Below are positions 26,451 to 35,603 of a DNA stretch of 64,000 nt, one piece after another. The position numbers and the translations under genes were made by a program. The first letter of the stretch is position 1. Each line of letters opens with the position of its first letter. Source of the stretch: Pseudomonas lini (GTDB lineage: Bacteria > Pseudomonadota > Gammaproteobacteria > Pseudomonadales > Pseudomonadaceae); NCBI RefSeq assembly GCF_964063345.1, contig NZ_OZ061318.1, forward strand, positions 992,001 through 1,056,000, given 5' to 3'. The notes below the pieces were generated by a model. It searched no databases. It had not been told where the DNA came from and was given only the letters and a program-made list of their open reading frames with translations.

Positions 26451-28379
26451 ATGCGCAGTCGCCTTTTCAATCTTTTTTCGTGTTTGCTTCTTACAGCCGC
26501 TGCCGCTCAATCCGCCCAGGCGGTGGACCTGTCCACCCAACGCCAGTATTACGATGAAGCCAAGCGTGCCTTGGCCAAAGGCGATTCCGGCCCTTATTTC
26601 CGTTACAGCCAGGCGCTAAGCGATTATCCGCTGGAGCCCTATCTGGCGTATGACGAATTGACCGCGCGTCTGAAAACCGCGAGCAACGCCGAAATCGAGA
26701 AATTCCTCGCCGAACACGGTGACCTGCCGCAAGCCAACTGGATGAAATTGCGTTGGTTGCGCTGGCTGGCCGAACGCGGCGATTGGGCGACCTTCGTCAA
26801 ATATTATGACCCCAAGCTCAATTTCACCGAACTGGACTGCCTGAACGCGCAGTATCAGATCAGCCACAACCGCAAGGTCGAAGGCTACGCCAACGCCGAC
26901 AAGCTCTGGTTGAGCGGCAAAACCCAGCCCGACGCATGCGATGGTTTGTTCGGCATGTGGGCCGCCGAGGGCCAATTGACCGAACAGAAACGCTGGGAAC
27001 GCACCAAGCTCGCCGCCCAGGCGCGCAATTATCCGCTGGCCAACAGCCTGATCAATGGCCTGACGACACTCGCCCCTCGCGGTCGCTTGCTGGTGGATGT
27101 GGCGCAGAACCCCGAGCTGCTCAATCAGCCGTCGCGCTTCACCCCGGCGGATGAACCGATGTCCGACATCGTCAGCCTCGGCCTGCGCCGCCTGGCCCGT
27201 CAGGATCCGGACAAGGCCATGGCCCTGCTCGACGGTTATGCCAGCAGCATGCACTTCTCTCGTGACGAAAAAGTCGCGATTGCCCGGGAAATCGGGCTGA
27301 CCCTCGCTCGTCGTTTCGACAGCCGCGCGCTGGACGTAATGACCAAATACGACCCGGAGCTACGGGACAACACCGTTTCCGAATGGCGTTTGCGCCTGCT
27401 GTTACGCCTGGCCCGCTGGGACGATGCCTATCAGTTGACCCGCCGCCTGCCTCAGGATCTGGCCACCACCAACCGCTGGCGTTACTGGCAGGCTCGCAGC
27501 CTGGAGCTGGCGCAGCCACAGAATCCGGAAGCACAGACGCTTTACAAGGGCCTGGCTCGCGAGCGCGACTTCTACGGTTTCCTGGCGGCTGATCGCTCGC
27601 AATCCCCCTATTCGCTGAACAACAAACCGCTGGTGCTCAGTCAGGCGCTGATCAACAAGGTGCGCAATACCCCGGGCGTGCGACGTGCCCTGGAATTCCA
27701 TGCACGCGGGCAGATCGTCGACGGTCGTCGCGAGTGGTACCACGTCAGCCGGCACTTCAGCCGTGACGAAATGGTCGCCCAGGCGAAACTGGCTTACGAC
27801 CTGAAATGGTATTTCCCGGCGATCCGCACCATCAGTCAGGCGAAATACTGGGACGACCTGGATATTCGTTTCCCGATGGCCCACCGCGAAACCCTGGTCC
27901 GTGAAGCCAAGGTTCGTGGCCTGCACTCGAGCTGGGTATTCGCCATCACCCGTCAGGAAAGCGCCTTCATGGCCGATGCGCGCTCCGGCGTCGGTGCCAG
28001 CGGCTTGATGCAACTGATGCCCGGCACCGCCAAGGAAACCGCGCGCAAGTTCAGCATTCCCCTCGCTTCGCCGCAGCAAGTGCTCGATCCGGACAAGAAC
28101 ATTCAGCTCGGTGCCGCTTACCTGAGCCAGGTCCACAGCCAGTTCAACGGCAACCGCGTCCTCGCCTCTGCCGCCTACAACGCCGGCCCCGGCCGCGTAC
28201 GTCAATGGCTGCGTGGCGCCGATCACTTGAGCTTCGATGTGTGGGTGGAAAGCATCCCGTTCGACGAAACCCGCCAGTACGTGCAAAACGTGTTGTCGTA
28301 CTCGGTGATCTACGGCCAGAAGCTCAACTCACCACAACCTCTGGTGGATTGGCATGAGCGGTATTTTGACGATCAATGA
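26451..28379 (+). CDS. slt: Soluble lytic murein transglycosylase Slt
   Basis: A periplasmic enzyme that cleaves glycan strands, leaving 1,6-anhydromuropeptides. 642 residues: signal peptide MRSRLFNLFSCLLLTAAAAQ, an alpha-superhelical U/L region (many WxxRLLLRL-type repeats), then the C-terminal SLT domain with catalytic Glu503 in TRQESAFMADARSGVGASGL and SAAYNAGPGRV. I prefer ATG 26451, which starts a compact signal peptide; ATG 26427 would add eight residues. Its products feed the recycling pathway to which NagZ belongs. Confidence 0.95.
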   Translation: MRSRLFNLFSCLLLTAAAAQSAQAVDLSTQRQYYDEAKRALAKGDSGPYFRYSQALSDYPLEPYLAYDELTARLKTASNAEIEKFLAEHGDLPQANWMKLRWLRWLAERGDWATFVKYYDPKLNFTELDCLNAQYQISHNRKVEGYANADKLWLSGKTQPDACDGLFGMWAAEGQLTEQKRWERTKLAAQARNYPLANSLINGLTTLAPRGRLLVDVAQNPELLNQPSRFTPADEPMSDIVSLGLRRLARQDPDKAMALLDGYASSMHFSRDEKVAIAREIGLTLARRFDSRALDVMTKYDPELRDNTVSEWRLRLLLRLARWDDAYQLTRRLPQDLATTNRWRYWQARSLELAQPQNPEAQTLYKGLARERDFYGFLAADRSQSPYSLNNKPLVLSQALINKVRNTPGVRRALEFHARGQIVDGRREWYHVSRHFSRDEMVAQAKLAYDLKWYFPAIRTISQAKYWDDLDIRFPMAHRETLVREAKVRGLHSSWVFAITRQESAFMADARSGVGASGLMQLMPGTAKETARKFSIPLASPQQVLDPDKNIQLGAAYLSQVHSQFNGNRVLASAAYNAGPGRVRQWLRGADHLSFDVWVESIPFDETRQYVQNVLSYSVIYGQKLNSPQPLVDWHERYFDDQ

Positions 28380-28380
28380 T

Positions 28381-28518
28381 CTGTAGGCGCTGCCGCAGCT
28401 CGGGCCGCGATCGGACGATCTTTTCCGCAACTGTAAAAAATGCCCGCCTCTTTCGAAGCGGGCATTTTTGTTTGCAGCTCAGATCAAAAGATCGCAGCCT
28501 GCGGCAGTTCCTACACAG
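28381..28518. repeat. Second-family inverted repeat enclosing a terminator
   Basis: CTGTAGGCGCTGCCGCAG and CTGCGGCAGTTCCTACACAG are outer arms of the same family as 23056-23135, here about 135 bp apart, with the slt terminator between them. Confidence 0.8.
28434..28471. terminator. Bidirectional intrinsic terminator slt/fic
   Basis: AAAAAATGCCCGC-ctctttcgaa-GCGGGCATTTTTG, a strong stem with A and T tracts on both sides, inside the inverted repeat between convergent slt and fic. Confidence 0.88.
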
Positions 28519-29545
28519 ATCTTGACCGTGCCGCGATCTGCTTGCCAAGTTCAGTCAAGCGGTACCGTTGAGCCGGACTATTGGGCGACTCGGGGTTTGT
28601 CATTTCAATCAAATCGGCAGCTGACGCCGGTTTGAGATAGTTAGCCCGGAAGGTCGCCTTGTGAGCCAATCCGAGCGCTGTCATCAACTCACTGATCTTC
28701 AGCGGACCGGTGCCATCGAGAGTCCGAAGCAATTTCGCTACTGGGTCGGTTACTGGGTCGGTTACTGGGTCGGTTACTGGCTCGCTCCTGGCAACCTCTT
28801 GAAGTGCAAGGCTCAGCGCTTGCAACATGAACTCGACAAAAGGAGTTGATTCGGCCAATTGGTCGGCAGCCGATAATGCGGCGTAATAATCGTCCTGCTG
28901 CTCTCGAATGACCGCTTCGACCGGCAGATAAGCCAGCACCGGTCGCCATTGACTGAGTATCAAGGTCTGCCAGAGGCGTCCCATACGCCCATTACCGTCG
29001 GCGAAGGGATGGATAAACTCAAACTCGTAATGGAAAACACAGCTAGTGATCAACGGATGCCAGTCCGAAGCGGCGAGCCATGCCAGCAAATCATCCATCA
29101 AATGCCCAACGCGACTCGGTGGTGGCGCCATATGAACCAATTTCTCGCCACGGTAGATGCCCACCCCGGCTCGACGAAGCTGCCCACAGTCATCAATCAA
29201 TCCCCGCATCAGCAACTCATGCGCCTGGAGCAGGTCGGACCGGCTGCCCGACTGCCACTGCGGCATGGATTCATAGGCTGTAAAGGCGTTACGGACTTCC
29301 TGGATTTCTCGTGGCAGGCCAAGCACTCGCTGCCCTGCCAGAACGGCAGTCACCTGCTCAATGCTCAGGGTGTTGTTCTCGATCGCCAAAGAAGCCTGAA
29401 TCGTACGAATTCGATTGCTACGGCGCAGTTGAGGCGTCTGCCGACGATCGTCCATCGCCGAAAGCTGACCAATCTGCTCACTGATCTCAGCGATCAACGC
29501 CAATATTCTTGTGGTCAGGGTCAACGGTGGTTGATAACGACTCAT
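28511..29545 (-). CDS. Fic-domain protein (class II, AMP transferase type)
   Basis: Fic enzymes usually transfer AMP from ATP to hydroxyl groups of target proteins. The 344-residue protein has a Fic_N region, an inhibitory motif SLAIEN (residues 52-57) matching [S/T]xxxE[G/N] ahead of the core (class II), and the full catalytic motif HPFADGNGRMGR with His179. A PVTD x3 linker made of 12-bp DNA repeats precedes a C-terminal winged-helix-like segment (LKISELMTALGLAHKATFRAN). ATG 29545 is chosen on the family's usual beginning (MSRYQPPL); GAGG is rather close, and ATG 29578 is possible. An accessory gene, since neighbours are core; no antitoxin gene is adjacent. Confidence 0.9.
   Translation of the reverse strand: MSRYQPPLTLTTRILALIAEISEQIGQLSAMDDRRQTPQLRRSNRIRTIQASLAIENNTLSIEQVTAVLAGQRVLGLPREIQEVRNAFTAYESMPQWQSGSRSDLLQAHELLMRGLIDDCGQLRRAGVGIYRGEKLVHMAPPPSRVGHLMDDLLAWLAASDWHPLITSCVFHYEFEFIHPFADGNGRMGRLWQTLILSQWRPVLAYLPVEAVIREQQDDYYAALSAADQLAESTPFVEFMLQALSLALQEVARSEPVTDPVTDPVTDPVAKLLRTLDGTGPLKISELMTALGLAHKATFRANYLKPASAADLIEMTNPESPNSPAQRYRLTELGKQIAARSRSV
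28739..28780. repeat. 12-bp tandem repeat (3.5 copies) in fic
   Basis: TACTGGGTCGGT repeated at 28739, 28751 and 28763, with a partial fourth copy. It encodes PVTD units in frame, so gain or loss of copies changes only linker length. Confidence 0.95.
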
Positions 29546-29656
29546 ATCCTCATCCAGGCTCGCAACTGAGGCCGACATAATGCCCGAATGCGGCCACATT
29601 TATTTAAACCTCGCGGCCATTTTCGATCTTTGATGATCGTCCCGAACCGGCAGTAC

Positions 29657-31435
29657 CTACACTCGCAGATCGGTTTCGACTTTGCCGTCATTGAACTGCA
29701 ACGCTGCCAGCCGTGCATACAGCGCATTACTCGCAATCAACTCCTGATGCGTCCCCACCGCCACCAGTTTCCCTTGGTCCATCACCGCGATCCTGTCGGC
29801 GTTTTTCACTGTGGCCAGTCGATGGGCGATGACCAGTGTGGTGCGATTTTTCATCAGGCTAGGCAGAGCTTGCTGGATCAGGTGCTCGCTCTGGGCGTCG
29901 AGGGCGCTAGTGGCTTCGTCCAGCAGCAGGATCGGCGCGTCCACCAGCAGCGCCCGGGCGATGGCCAGGCGCTGGCGTTGCCCGCCGGACAAACCGAGAC
30001 CCGCGTCGCCGAGGTGAGTCTGGTAGCCGTTGGGCATTTGCTCGATGAAATCGTGGGCATAGGCGATTTTCGCGGCTTCCTGGACCTGGGCCAAAGTCGC
30101 CGTAGGGCGGCCGTAGCGAATGTTCTCTTCGATGCTGCCGAAGAACAGCGCCGGGGTTTGCGAGACGAGGGCGAAACAGCGGCGCAGGTCCAGTGGGTCG
30201 AGTTGAGTCAGCGGCACGCCGTCCAGCAGGATGTGTCCTTGGGCGGGGTCGTAAAAGCGCAATAGCAGGTCATACACGGTCGACTTGCCGGCACCGGACG
30301 GCCCGACCAATGCAAGGGTTTCGCCAGCGTTGATCGTCAGATTCAGACCATCGACGGCATAGCTTTGCGGACGCGACGGGTAGGAAAAACGCACATCTTG
30401 TAGCACCAGATCGCCCTTCACCCGTTCAGGCAACGTCACCAGGCCCTGGGTCGGTGGCTGGATGATGTTTTCCGAACGCAACAACTCGGCAATCCGTTCC
30501 GCCGCACCTGCTGCTCGCTGCAGTTCGCCGATCACTTCACTCAACGTGCCGAAGGCACCGCCGACGATCAGGCTGTAAAAGACGAATGCCGCCAATTCAC
30601 CGGCGGAAATCCGCCCGGCGATGACATCCATGCCACCGACCCAGAGCATCACCCCGACTGCGCCCAACACCAGCAGGATCACCAGGGTAATCAACCAGGC
30701 GCGCTGGAAGATGCGCTTGCGGGCAGTGTTGAAAGCCTCTTCCACGGTCGTGCCAAAACGCTGCTCGTCCTGAACCTGATGGTTGTAGGCCTGCACGGTT
30801 TTGATTTGACTCAGGGTTTCGGAGACATAGCTGCCGATATCGGCAATCCGGTCCTGGCTCAGACGCGACAGGGTGCGCACCCGGCGACCAAAAATCAGGA
30901 TCGGCGCGACCACCAGCGGCAACGCGACCACCACGATGCTGGTAAGTTTGGGGTTGGTAATAAACAGCAAGACAATCCCGCCGATCACCATCAGCCCATT
31001 ACGCAGGAACAGCGACAGCGAAGAGCCGATCACCGATTGCAACAGCGTGGTGTCGGCGGTCAGCCGTGACTGGATCTCGGAACTGCGGTTGTCTTCGTAA
31101 AAGCCCGGATGCAGGTAAATCAGATGGTTGAACACCCGACGGCGGATGTCGGCAACCACGCGTTCACCGATCCACGACACCAGGTAAAACCGTGCAAAGG
31201 TGCCAATCGCCAGACCGACCACCAGCAGCATGAACACGCCGATGGATCGGTTGAGCAAATGCGGCGATTGGGTCATGAAACCCTGATCCACCAACAGGCG
31301 AATCCCTTGCCCCATGGACAAGGTGATGCCGGCAGTGACGATCAACGCCAACAAGGCGCCGAAGGCCGGCCAGCGATAAGGCGCGAGGAAACGGCTGGCC
31401 AGACGAATGGCGCGGCGGTGACGGGAAGAGAGCAT
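29657..31435 (-). CDS. ABC exporter, MsbA/LmrA-type half transporter
   Basis: A 592-residue fused membrane-plus-ATPase half transporter that would work as a homodimer. Six transmembrane helices occupy the first 310 residues; the nucleotide-binding domain has Walker A GPSGAGKST, signature LSGGQRQRLAIARAL, Walker B ILLLDEATSALD and the H-loop VIAHRLATV. Closest in type to lipid or multidrug exporters, but msbA itself is normally beside lpxK, which is absent here; the substrate is unknown. ATG 31435 is used; ATG 31444 is an alternative three codons upstream. Neighbouring genes give no functional hint. Confidence 0.88.
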   Translation of the reverse strand: MLSSRHRRAIRLASRFLAPYRWPAFGALLALIVTAGITLSMGQGIRLLVDQGFMTQSPHLLNRSIGVFMLLVVGLAIGTFARFYLVSWIGERVVADIRRRVFNHLIYLHPGFYEDNRSSEIQSRLTADTTLLQSVIGSSLSLFLRNGLMVIGGIVLLFITNPKLTSIVVVALPLVVAPILIFGRRVRTLSRLSQDRIADIGSYVSETLSQIKTVQAYNHQVQDEQRFGTTVEEAFNTARKRIFQRAWLITLVILLVLGAVGVMLWVGGMDVIAGRISAGELAAFVFYSLIVGGAFGTLSEVIGELQRAAGAAERIAELLRSENIIQPPTQGLVTLPERVKGDLVLQDVRFSYPSRPQSYAVDGLNLTINAGETLALVGPSGAGKSTVYDLLLRFYDPAQGHILLDGVPLTQLDPLDLRRCFALVSQTPALFFGSIEENIRYGRPTATLAQVQEAAKIAYAHDFIEQMPNGYQTHLGDAGLGLSGGQRQRLAIARALLVDAPILLLDEATSALDAQSEHLIQQALPSLMKNRTTLVIAHRLATVKNADRIAVMDQGKLVAVGTHQELIASNALYARLAALQFNDGKVETDLRV

Positions 31436-31708
31436 GAAGATCATCCGAGGGTGCAACCGATGGCTTTGACCCGACCAAGCCTACACCGTCATCGGGATTG
31501 AACGCTGTAAATCAGTAAATCATAATGAGTCAGGTTAATTATGACCGCTAAGACTAGTGGCTAGAGATTATTGGTCTAAAGTCCGGGTGGAAACGTGAGG
31601 GTATTTCTGATGGACTGAAGGTGCCGACCTGAAGATCGCAGGGAGTTGTCACAGCCCGGTCACCTGGCGGTTCTACAGTAAGCACACAACCTGATGAGGA
31701 GACAGGCC

Positions 31709-31888
31709 ATGTCCTTGCAAAACAGCAGCGATGACAAGATTCCAGTGATCCGCACGCAGCCAGACCAGTCTCTGGGTTGCTCGATTATTGATAAGGATGG
31801 GCACGAAGTACCGATCACTGAAAACATGATCCAGGACGCTTGCCGCGAACTGGAGAAGCGATTGGTCAAGCCTGCCGAACAAGAGTGA
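31709..31888 (+). CDS. PA1571-type small conserved protein
   Basis: A 59-residue soluble protein (MSLQNSSDDKIPVIRTQPDQ...) with a charged C-terminal helix (MIQDACRELEKRLVKPAEQE). GAGGAG lies about 8 nt upstream of ATG 31709, and a terminator follows 20 nt after the stop, which makes it a real monocistronic gene. It matches the PA1571-family description in Pseudomonas; function unknown. Confidence 0.8.
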   Translation: MSLQNSSDDKIPVIRTQPDQSLGCSIIDKDGHEVPITENMIQDACRELEKRLVKPAEQE

Positions 31889-31907
31889 TATAGCCACCGT
31901 CTTCTTG

Positions 31908-31933
31908 ACCCGGCTCTTTTAGCCGGGTTTTTT
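31908..31933 (+). terminator. Intrinsic terminator
   Basis: ACCCGGCT-ctttt-AGCCGGGT followed by TTTTT, directly after the PA1571-type gene. Confidence 0.92.
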
Positions 31934-31962
31934 ATGGGTGCCTTTTGAGGGTGCTGCGCACC

Positions 31963-32047
31963 CTATCGCGGGCAAGCCCGCTCCCACAGGATTACCGCGA
32001 TCTCAAAATTGACGCATGACCTGTGGGAGCGTGGCTTGCCCGCGATA
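31963..32047. repeat. REP palindrome pair
   Basis: ATCGCGGGCAAGCCCGCTCC and CTGTGGGAGCGTGGCTTGCC in inverted orientation, in the convergent gap before pdxB. Confidence 0.9.
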
Positions 32048-32062
32048 AGGCCAACGCGGTAC

Positions 32063-33205
32063 TCAGACAGCCGAAGCACCCAACGCCGCCACAATCTGCA
32101 GCAACGCCGGCGAATCCCCTTCGATCCGCACCTTCAACCCATCGATCTCACGCCGCAGCGGGTAATGCTTGCGCAACGCATCGAACGCCGCGCGCTGCTC
32201 GCTCACGTTGCCTACAAGGCTACGACGGAAATCCGCATCGTCACGGCGTGGGTCATACACGCCACGGCACAACATCGCCAGTGCCCAAGCCGGATCGCTG
32301 TTGGCGCTCAACGTCACTGTCGACAGCCATGGCGCTGGCAGCAAGTCGCTCAGATGGACTTGTTCCGGTTGCCCAAGGAAATCGCACAATGCCTGATAGA
32401 TCTGCGCCGTCCCGCGCTGCCTGCCGTCGAGGCTGTAACCGGCAATGTGCGGCGTCGCCAGCACACACAATTCGGCCAATGCCACTTCGACCTGAGGCTC
32501 ACCCTCCCAGACATCCAGCACCGCTTGCAGATCTTCACGCTGCAACAGCACCTGGCGCAGAGCGGCGTTGTCGATCACCGGGCCACGACTGGCGTTGATC
32601 AGCCAGGTGCCCGGCTTAAGTTGGTTCAAACGGTTTTTATCCAACAGATGCCAGGTCGACTGAGGGCCTTGCTTGTTCAGCGGAGTATGCAGACTGATGA
32701 CGTCGCATTGCTCGATGATCTGCTCGAGACTGACGTAATCCCCCCCTTCAGCGGCTTGCCGTGGGGGATCGCAGACCAGCACGTTCCAGCCCAGACCTTG
32801 CAGAACCTTGACCAGCCGCCCGCCCACTTCACCGGCGCCGACCACGCCATAGGTGCGTTGAGTCAGGTCGGCACCTTCGATTTCGGCCAGGGTCAGCAGG
32901 CTACCCAGCACGTAATCGACCACACCCCGGGCGTTGCAGCCTGGCGCGCTGGACCAGGTGATGCCGGCCTGATGAAAGTAATCCAGATCCAGATGATCAG
33001 TGCCGATAGTGCAGGTGCCGACAAAGCGCACCTTGCTGCCTTCGAGCAATTCGCGGTTGACGTTGGTCACCGAGCGCACCAACAGCACATCGGCCTGCTC
33101 GACAGTGGCGCGGTCGATGGCACGTCCCGGCACCCGGCGGATTTCACCGAAACCTGCGAAGAAGGCATCGAGCAGCGGGATATTTTCGTCGGCAACAATC
33201 AGCAT
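32063..33205 (-). CDS. pdxB: Erythronate-4-phosphate dehydrogenase PdxB
   Basis: Second step of de novo pyridoxal phosphate synthesis: oxidises 4-phosphoerythronate. A 380-residue D-2-hydroxyacid dehydrogenase with NAD-binding [26 protein letters not shown], and the catalytic His in [12 protein letters not shown], plus the extra C-terminal PdxB dimerisation domain ([25 protein letters not shown]). ATG 33205 with GGAG 8 nt upstream begins [11 protein letters not shown]; the open frame beyond it runs into a REP element and is not coding. Confidence 0.96.
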   Translation of the reverse strand: MLIVADENIPLLDAFFAGFGEIRRVPGRAIDRATVEQADVLLVRSVTNVNRELLEGSKVRFVGTCTIGTDHLDLDYFHQAGITWSSAPGCNARGVVDYVLGSLLTLAEIEGADLTQRTYGVVGAGEVGGRLVKVLQGLGWNVLVCDPPRQAAEGGDYVSLEQIIEQCDVISLHTPLNKQGPQSTWHLLDKNRLNQLKPGTWLINASRGPVIDNAALRQVLLQREDLQAVLDVWEGEPQVEVALAELCVLATPHIAGYSLDGRQRGTAQIYQALCDFLGQPEQVHLSDLLPAPWLSTVTLSANSDPAWALAMLCRGVYDPRRDDADFRRSLVGNVSEQRAAFDALRKHYPLRREIDGLKVRIEGDSPALLQIVAALGASAV

Positions 33206-33553
33206 GGCAGGCTCCTTTGGCGGATCGGCAGTGTAGGCGGAGATGACCGTGATGGGCCAGCAGGCATTGTTCACCTTAATGGCAAGGGCACCACTTCCCC
33301 CTGTGGCGAGGGAGCTTGCTCCCGTCCGGCTGCGAAGCAGTCGTAAAGACTGATGGCGCGGTGTGCCTGAGGGAAACGGGTTGCTGATTTTGGGGCTGCT
33401 GCGCAACCCAGCGGGAGCAAGCTCCCTCGCCACAGAAGGTGGGGACGCCTGCAAAGCTGATTACAAATCCCTAACACAGGATTTTTCCTGACCACTGCGT
33501 CAAGGCGTAGAATTCGCCGCCTCGCGCATCAAAACCCTTTTGGACGTTTCGCC
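33206..33553. other. pdxB-norM divergent intergenic region
   Basis: 348 nt without a gene. A long inverted repeat at 33301-33435 fills the middle. No clear operator was seen; the right end (33440-33553) must hold the norM promoter. Confidence 0.6.
33301..33435. repeat. REP variant, long inverted pair
   Basis: CTGTGGCGAGGGAGCTTGCT and AGCAAGCTCCCTCGCCACAG, perfect 20-bp outer arms with about 95 nt between. A subtype of the main REP family, with GCGAGGGAGC instead of GGGAGCGGGC. Confidence 0.9.
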
Positions 33554-34963
33554 TTGAATTCCGTGACTGACCGCCCCTCCGCTATTTCCCTCAATCGCCC
33601 GGCCCGGGTTCGCCTGGAGCTGAAAAACCTGCTCGGCCTGGCGTTGCCGATCATGATCGCGCAACTGGCGACCACCGCCATGGGCTTCGTCGATGCGGTG
33701 ATGGCCGGTCGTGTCGGGCCTCGAGATCTGGCGGCCGTCGCGCTGGGTAACTCGATCTGGGTGCCGGTTTTTCTGCTGATGACCGGCACGTTGCTGGCCA
33801 CCACCCCGAAAGTCGCCCAGCGCTTCGGTGCCGGCACGCACAGCGAGATTGGCCCGATCGTACGTCAGGCGTTATGGCTGGCGCTGGTGGTGGGTTTGAT
33901 GGCGACCGGCATGCTGTTCAGCGCCGAACCGATCCTGCACATCATGAAAGTCGACCCCGAATTGATCGGCCCGTGCATGCAGTATCTGCACGGCATCGCC
34001 AGCGGCCTGCCTGCCGTTGCGTTCTATCACGTACTGCGCTGCTTCAGTGATGGACTGGGTCGCACCCGCCCGGCCATGGTCCTTGGCCTGTGCGGGCTGG
34101 CGCTGAATATTCCGCTCAATTACATCTTCATCTATGGCCACTTTGGTGTGCCAGCCATGGGTGGCGTCGGCTGCGGCTGGGCCACGGCAATCGTGATGTG
34201 GGTGATGGCGTTGGGCATGGCCGGCTGGGAGCGCTGGGCGCCGGCCTATCAGTCGAGTGAGCTGTTCAGCCGTTTCGACTGGCCACAGTGGTCGGTGATC
34301 AAGCGTTTGCTGGGCATCGGCCTGCCGATCGGCATCGCGGTGTTCGCCGAGTCGAGTATCTTCGCCGTGATCGCCCTGCTGATCGGCAGCCTCGGCGCCA
34401 CCGTGGTCGCCGGGCACCAGATCGCGCTGAACTTCAGCTCGCTGGTGTTCATGATCCCCTACTCCCTGGGCATGGCGGTGACCGTGCGAGTCGGCCAGGC
34501 ACTCGGCCGAGAGGAACCACGCGAAGCCCGCTTCGCCGCCGGTGTCGGCATGGGCACCGCCCTGGCGTATGCGTGCCTGTCGGCGAGCATGATGCTGTTG
34601 CTACGTGAGCCCATCGCTGCGATTTACACCGCCGACCCGACGGTGATTCAGGTGGCCGCGATGCTGATCGTGTATTCGGCGCTGTTCCAGTTTTCTGATG
34701 CGATTCAGGTGACGGCGGCTGGCGCACTGCGTGGCTATCAGGACACGCGAGTGACGATGATCCTGACATTGTTCGCGTACTGGGGGATTGGCTTGCCGGT
34801 GGGTTACGCCCTGGGCCTGACCGACTGGCTCGGTGCGCCGAGCGGCCCGAGCGGGCTGTGGCAGGGTTTGATCGTCGGCTTGAGTTGCGCGGCGCTGATG
34901 CTGTCGATCCGCCTGACGCGCAGTGCACGCAAGCGGATCCGCATCAGTCGTTCGGCGGGTTAA
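33554..34963 (+). CDS. norM: MATE-family multidrug efflux protein
   Basis: A 469-residue inner-membrane antiporter with 12 predicted helices. The first half opens LLGLALPIMIAQLATTAMGFVD, the classical MATE helix 1, followed by MAGRVGPRDLAAVALGNS; the second half repeats it in GIGLPIGIAVFAESSIFAV. Resembles P. aeruginosa PmpM (PA1361), an H+-coupled exporter of fluoroquinolones and quaternary ammonium compounds; substrates here are inferred. TTG 33554 is used, with TTGGACG about 10 nt upstream; GTG 33563 is a possible alternative. Monocistronic. Confidence 0.9.
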   Translation: MNSVTDRPSAISLNRPARVRLELKNLLGLALPIMIAQLATTAMGFVDAVMAGRVGPRDLAAVALGNSIWVPVFLLMTGTLLATTPKVAQRFGAGTHSEIGPIVRQALWLALVVGLMATGMLFSAEPILHIMKVDPELIGPCMQYLHGIASGLPAVAFYHVLRCFSDGLGRTRPAMVLGLCGLALNIPLNYIFIYGHFGVPAMGGVGCGWATAIVMWVMALGMAGWERWAPAYQSSELFSRFDWPQWSVIKRLLGIGLPIGIAVFAESSIFAVIALLIGSLGATVVAGHQIALNFSSLVFMIPYSLGMAVTVRVGQALGREEPREARFAAGVGMGTALAYACLSASMMLLLREPIAAIYTADPTVIQVAAMLIVYSALFQFSDAIQVTAAGALRGYQDTRVTMILTLFAYWGIGLPVGYALGLTDWLGAPSGPSGLWQGLIVGLSCAALMLSIRLTRSARKRIRISRSAG

Positions 34964-35011
34964 GTGAGTGTAAATATGCATGCAGTAATGGCAGTCAATC
35001 AAGCCGAGGAA

Positions 35012-35120
35012 CCTGTGGGAGCGTGGCTTGCCCGCGATAGCGACCTGCCTGACACATCAATGGTAAATGTGCGGACTTCATCGCGGGCAAGTCGAATCGT
35101 CGCACCGCCGCTCCCACAGG
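35012..35120. repeat. REP pair, right unit interrupted
   Basis: CCTGTGGGAGCGTGGCTTGC at left; at right ATCGCGGGCAAG is separated from CCGCTCCCACAGG by about 15 extra bases (TCGAATCGTCGCACC). Confidence 0.8.
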
Positions 35121-35146
35121 TTCCGCGACCTGATTGACTGGCATTA

Positions 35147-35168
35147 CCTGCAGATGCAGGCCTTTTTT
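35147..35168 (+). terminator. Short intrinsic terminator after norM
   Basis: CCTGC-agat-GCAGG then CCTTTTTT; a short 5-bp stem but a good T tract, on the norM strand. Confidence 0.6.
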
Positions 35169-35175
35169 GTGCCTA

Positions 35176-35427
35176 TTAAGCGAGTTTCTTGCGGATCCAG
35201 TAGAGGTAGGTGCCAGCCTCTTCGTGCTGCGCCACCAACTCATGGTCGAGAAACACGCAAAACTTGGGGATGTCGCGACGGGTCGACGGGTCGGTGGCGA
35301 TCACCTTCAGCAGGCCGCCGGGCACCAGGTCACGGATGTGCTGGTGCAGCATCATCACCGGTTCCGGGCAATTGAGGCCGGTGGCGTCGAGGGTGCCGTC
35401 TACCGGCGTATCGATCATTTCACTCAT
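35176..35427 (-). CDS. tusA: Sulfurtransferase TusA
   Basis: A small sulfur-carrier protein, 83 residues, that passes persulfide sulfur from IscS towards tRNA 2-thiouridine and other acceptors. The family motif CPxP is present as [15 protein letters not shown], with the reactive cysteine near residue 20. Good AGGAG 7 nt before the ATG. It lies downstream of rlmM on the same strand but separated by a REP pair, so it may have its own promoter. Confidence 0.93.
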   Translation of the reverse strand: MSEMIDTPVDGTLDATGLNCPEPVMMLHQHIRDLVPGGLLKVIATDPSTRRDIPKFCVFLDHELVAQHEEAGTYLYWIRKKLA

Positions 35428-35498
35428 GATTTACTCCTGAAACTTGCCGGCATTGTCGCGCATTGCCGGGTGTTCGGTCATCTATGGCGTACACCGTA

Positions 35499-35592
35499 CC
35501 TGTGGGAGCGGGCTTGCCCGCGATAGCGGTTGATGAGCCAGCATCAATGCTGAATGTACCGCCCTCATCGCGGGCAAGCCCGCTCCCACAGG
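35499..35592. repeat. REP palindrome pair
   Basis: CCTGTGGGAGCGGGCTTGCC and GGCAAGCCCGCTCCCACAGG, perfect inverted arms, between rlmM and tusA. Confidence 0.92.
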
Positions 35593-35603
35593 GTCTGTGT
35601 ACC

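Noticed and set aside
28739..28780. Possible CRISPR-like array
   Set aside because: Repeats are 12 bp with no spacers and lie in frame within the Fic gene.
29657..31435. Calling the ABC exporter msbA
   Set aside because: Sequence type fits, but the lpxK neighbour is missing and other half-transporters share all visible motifs.
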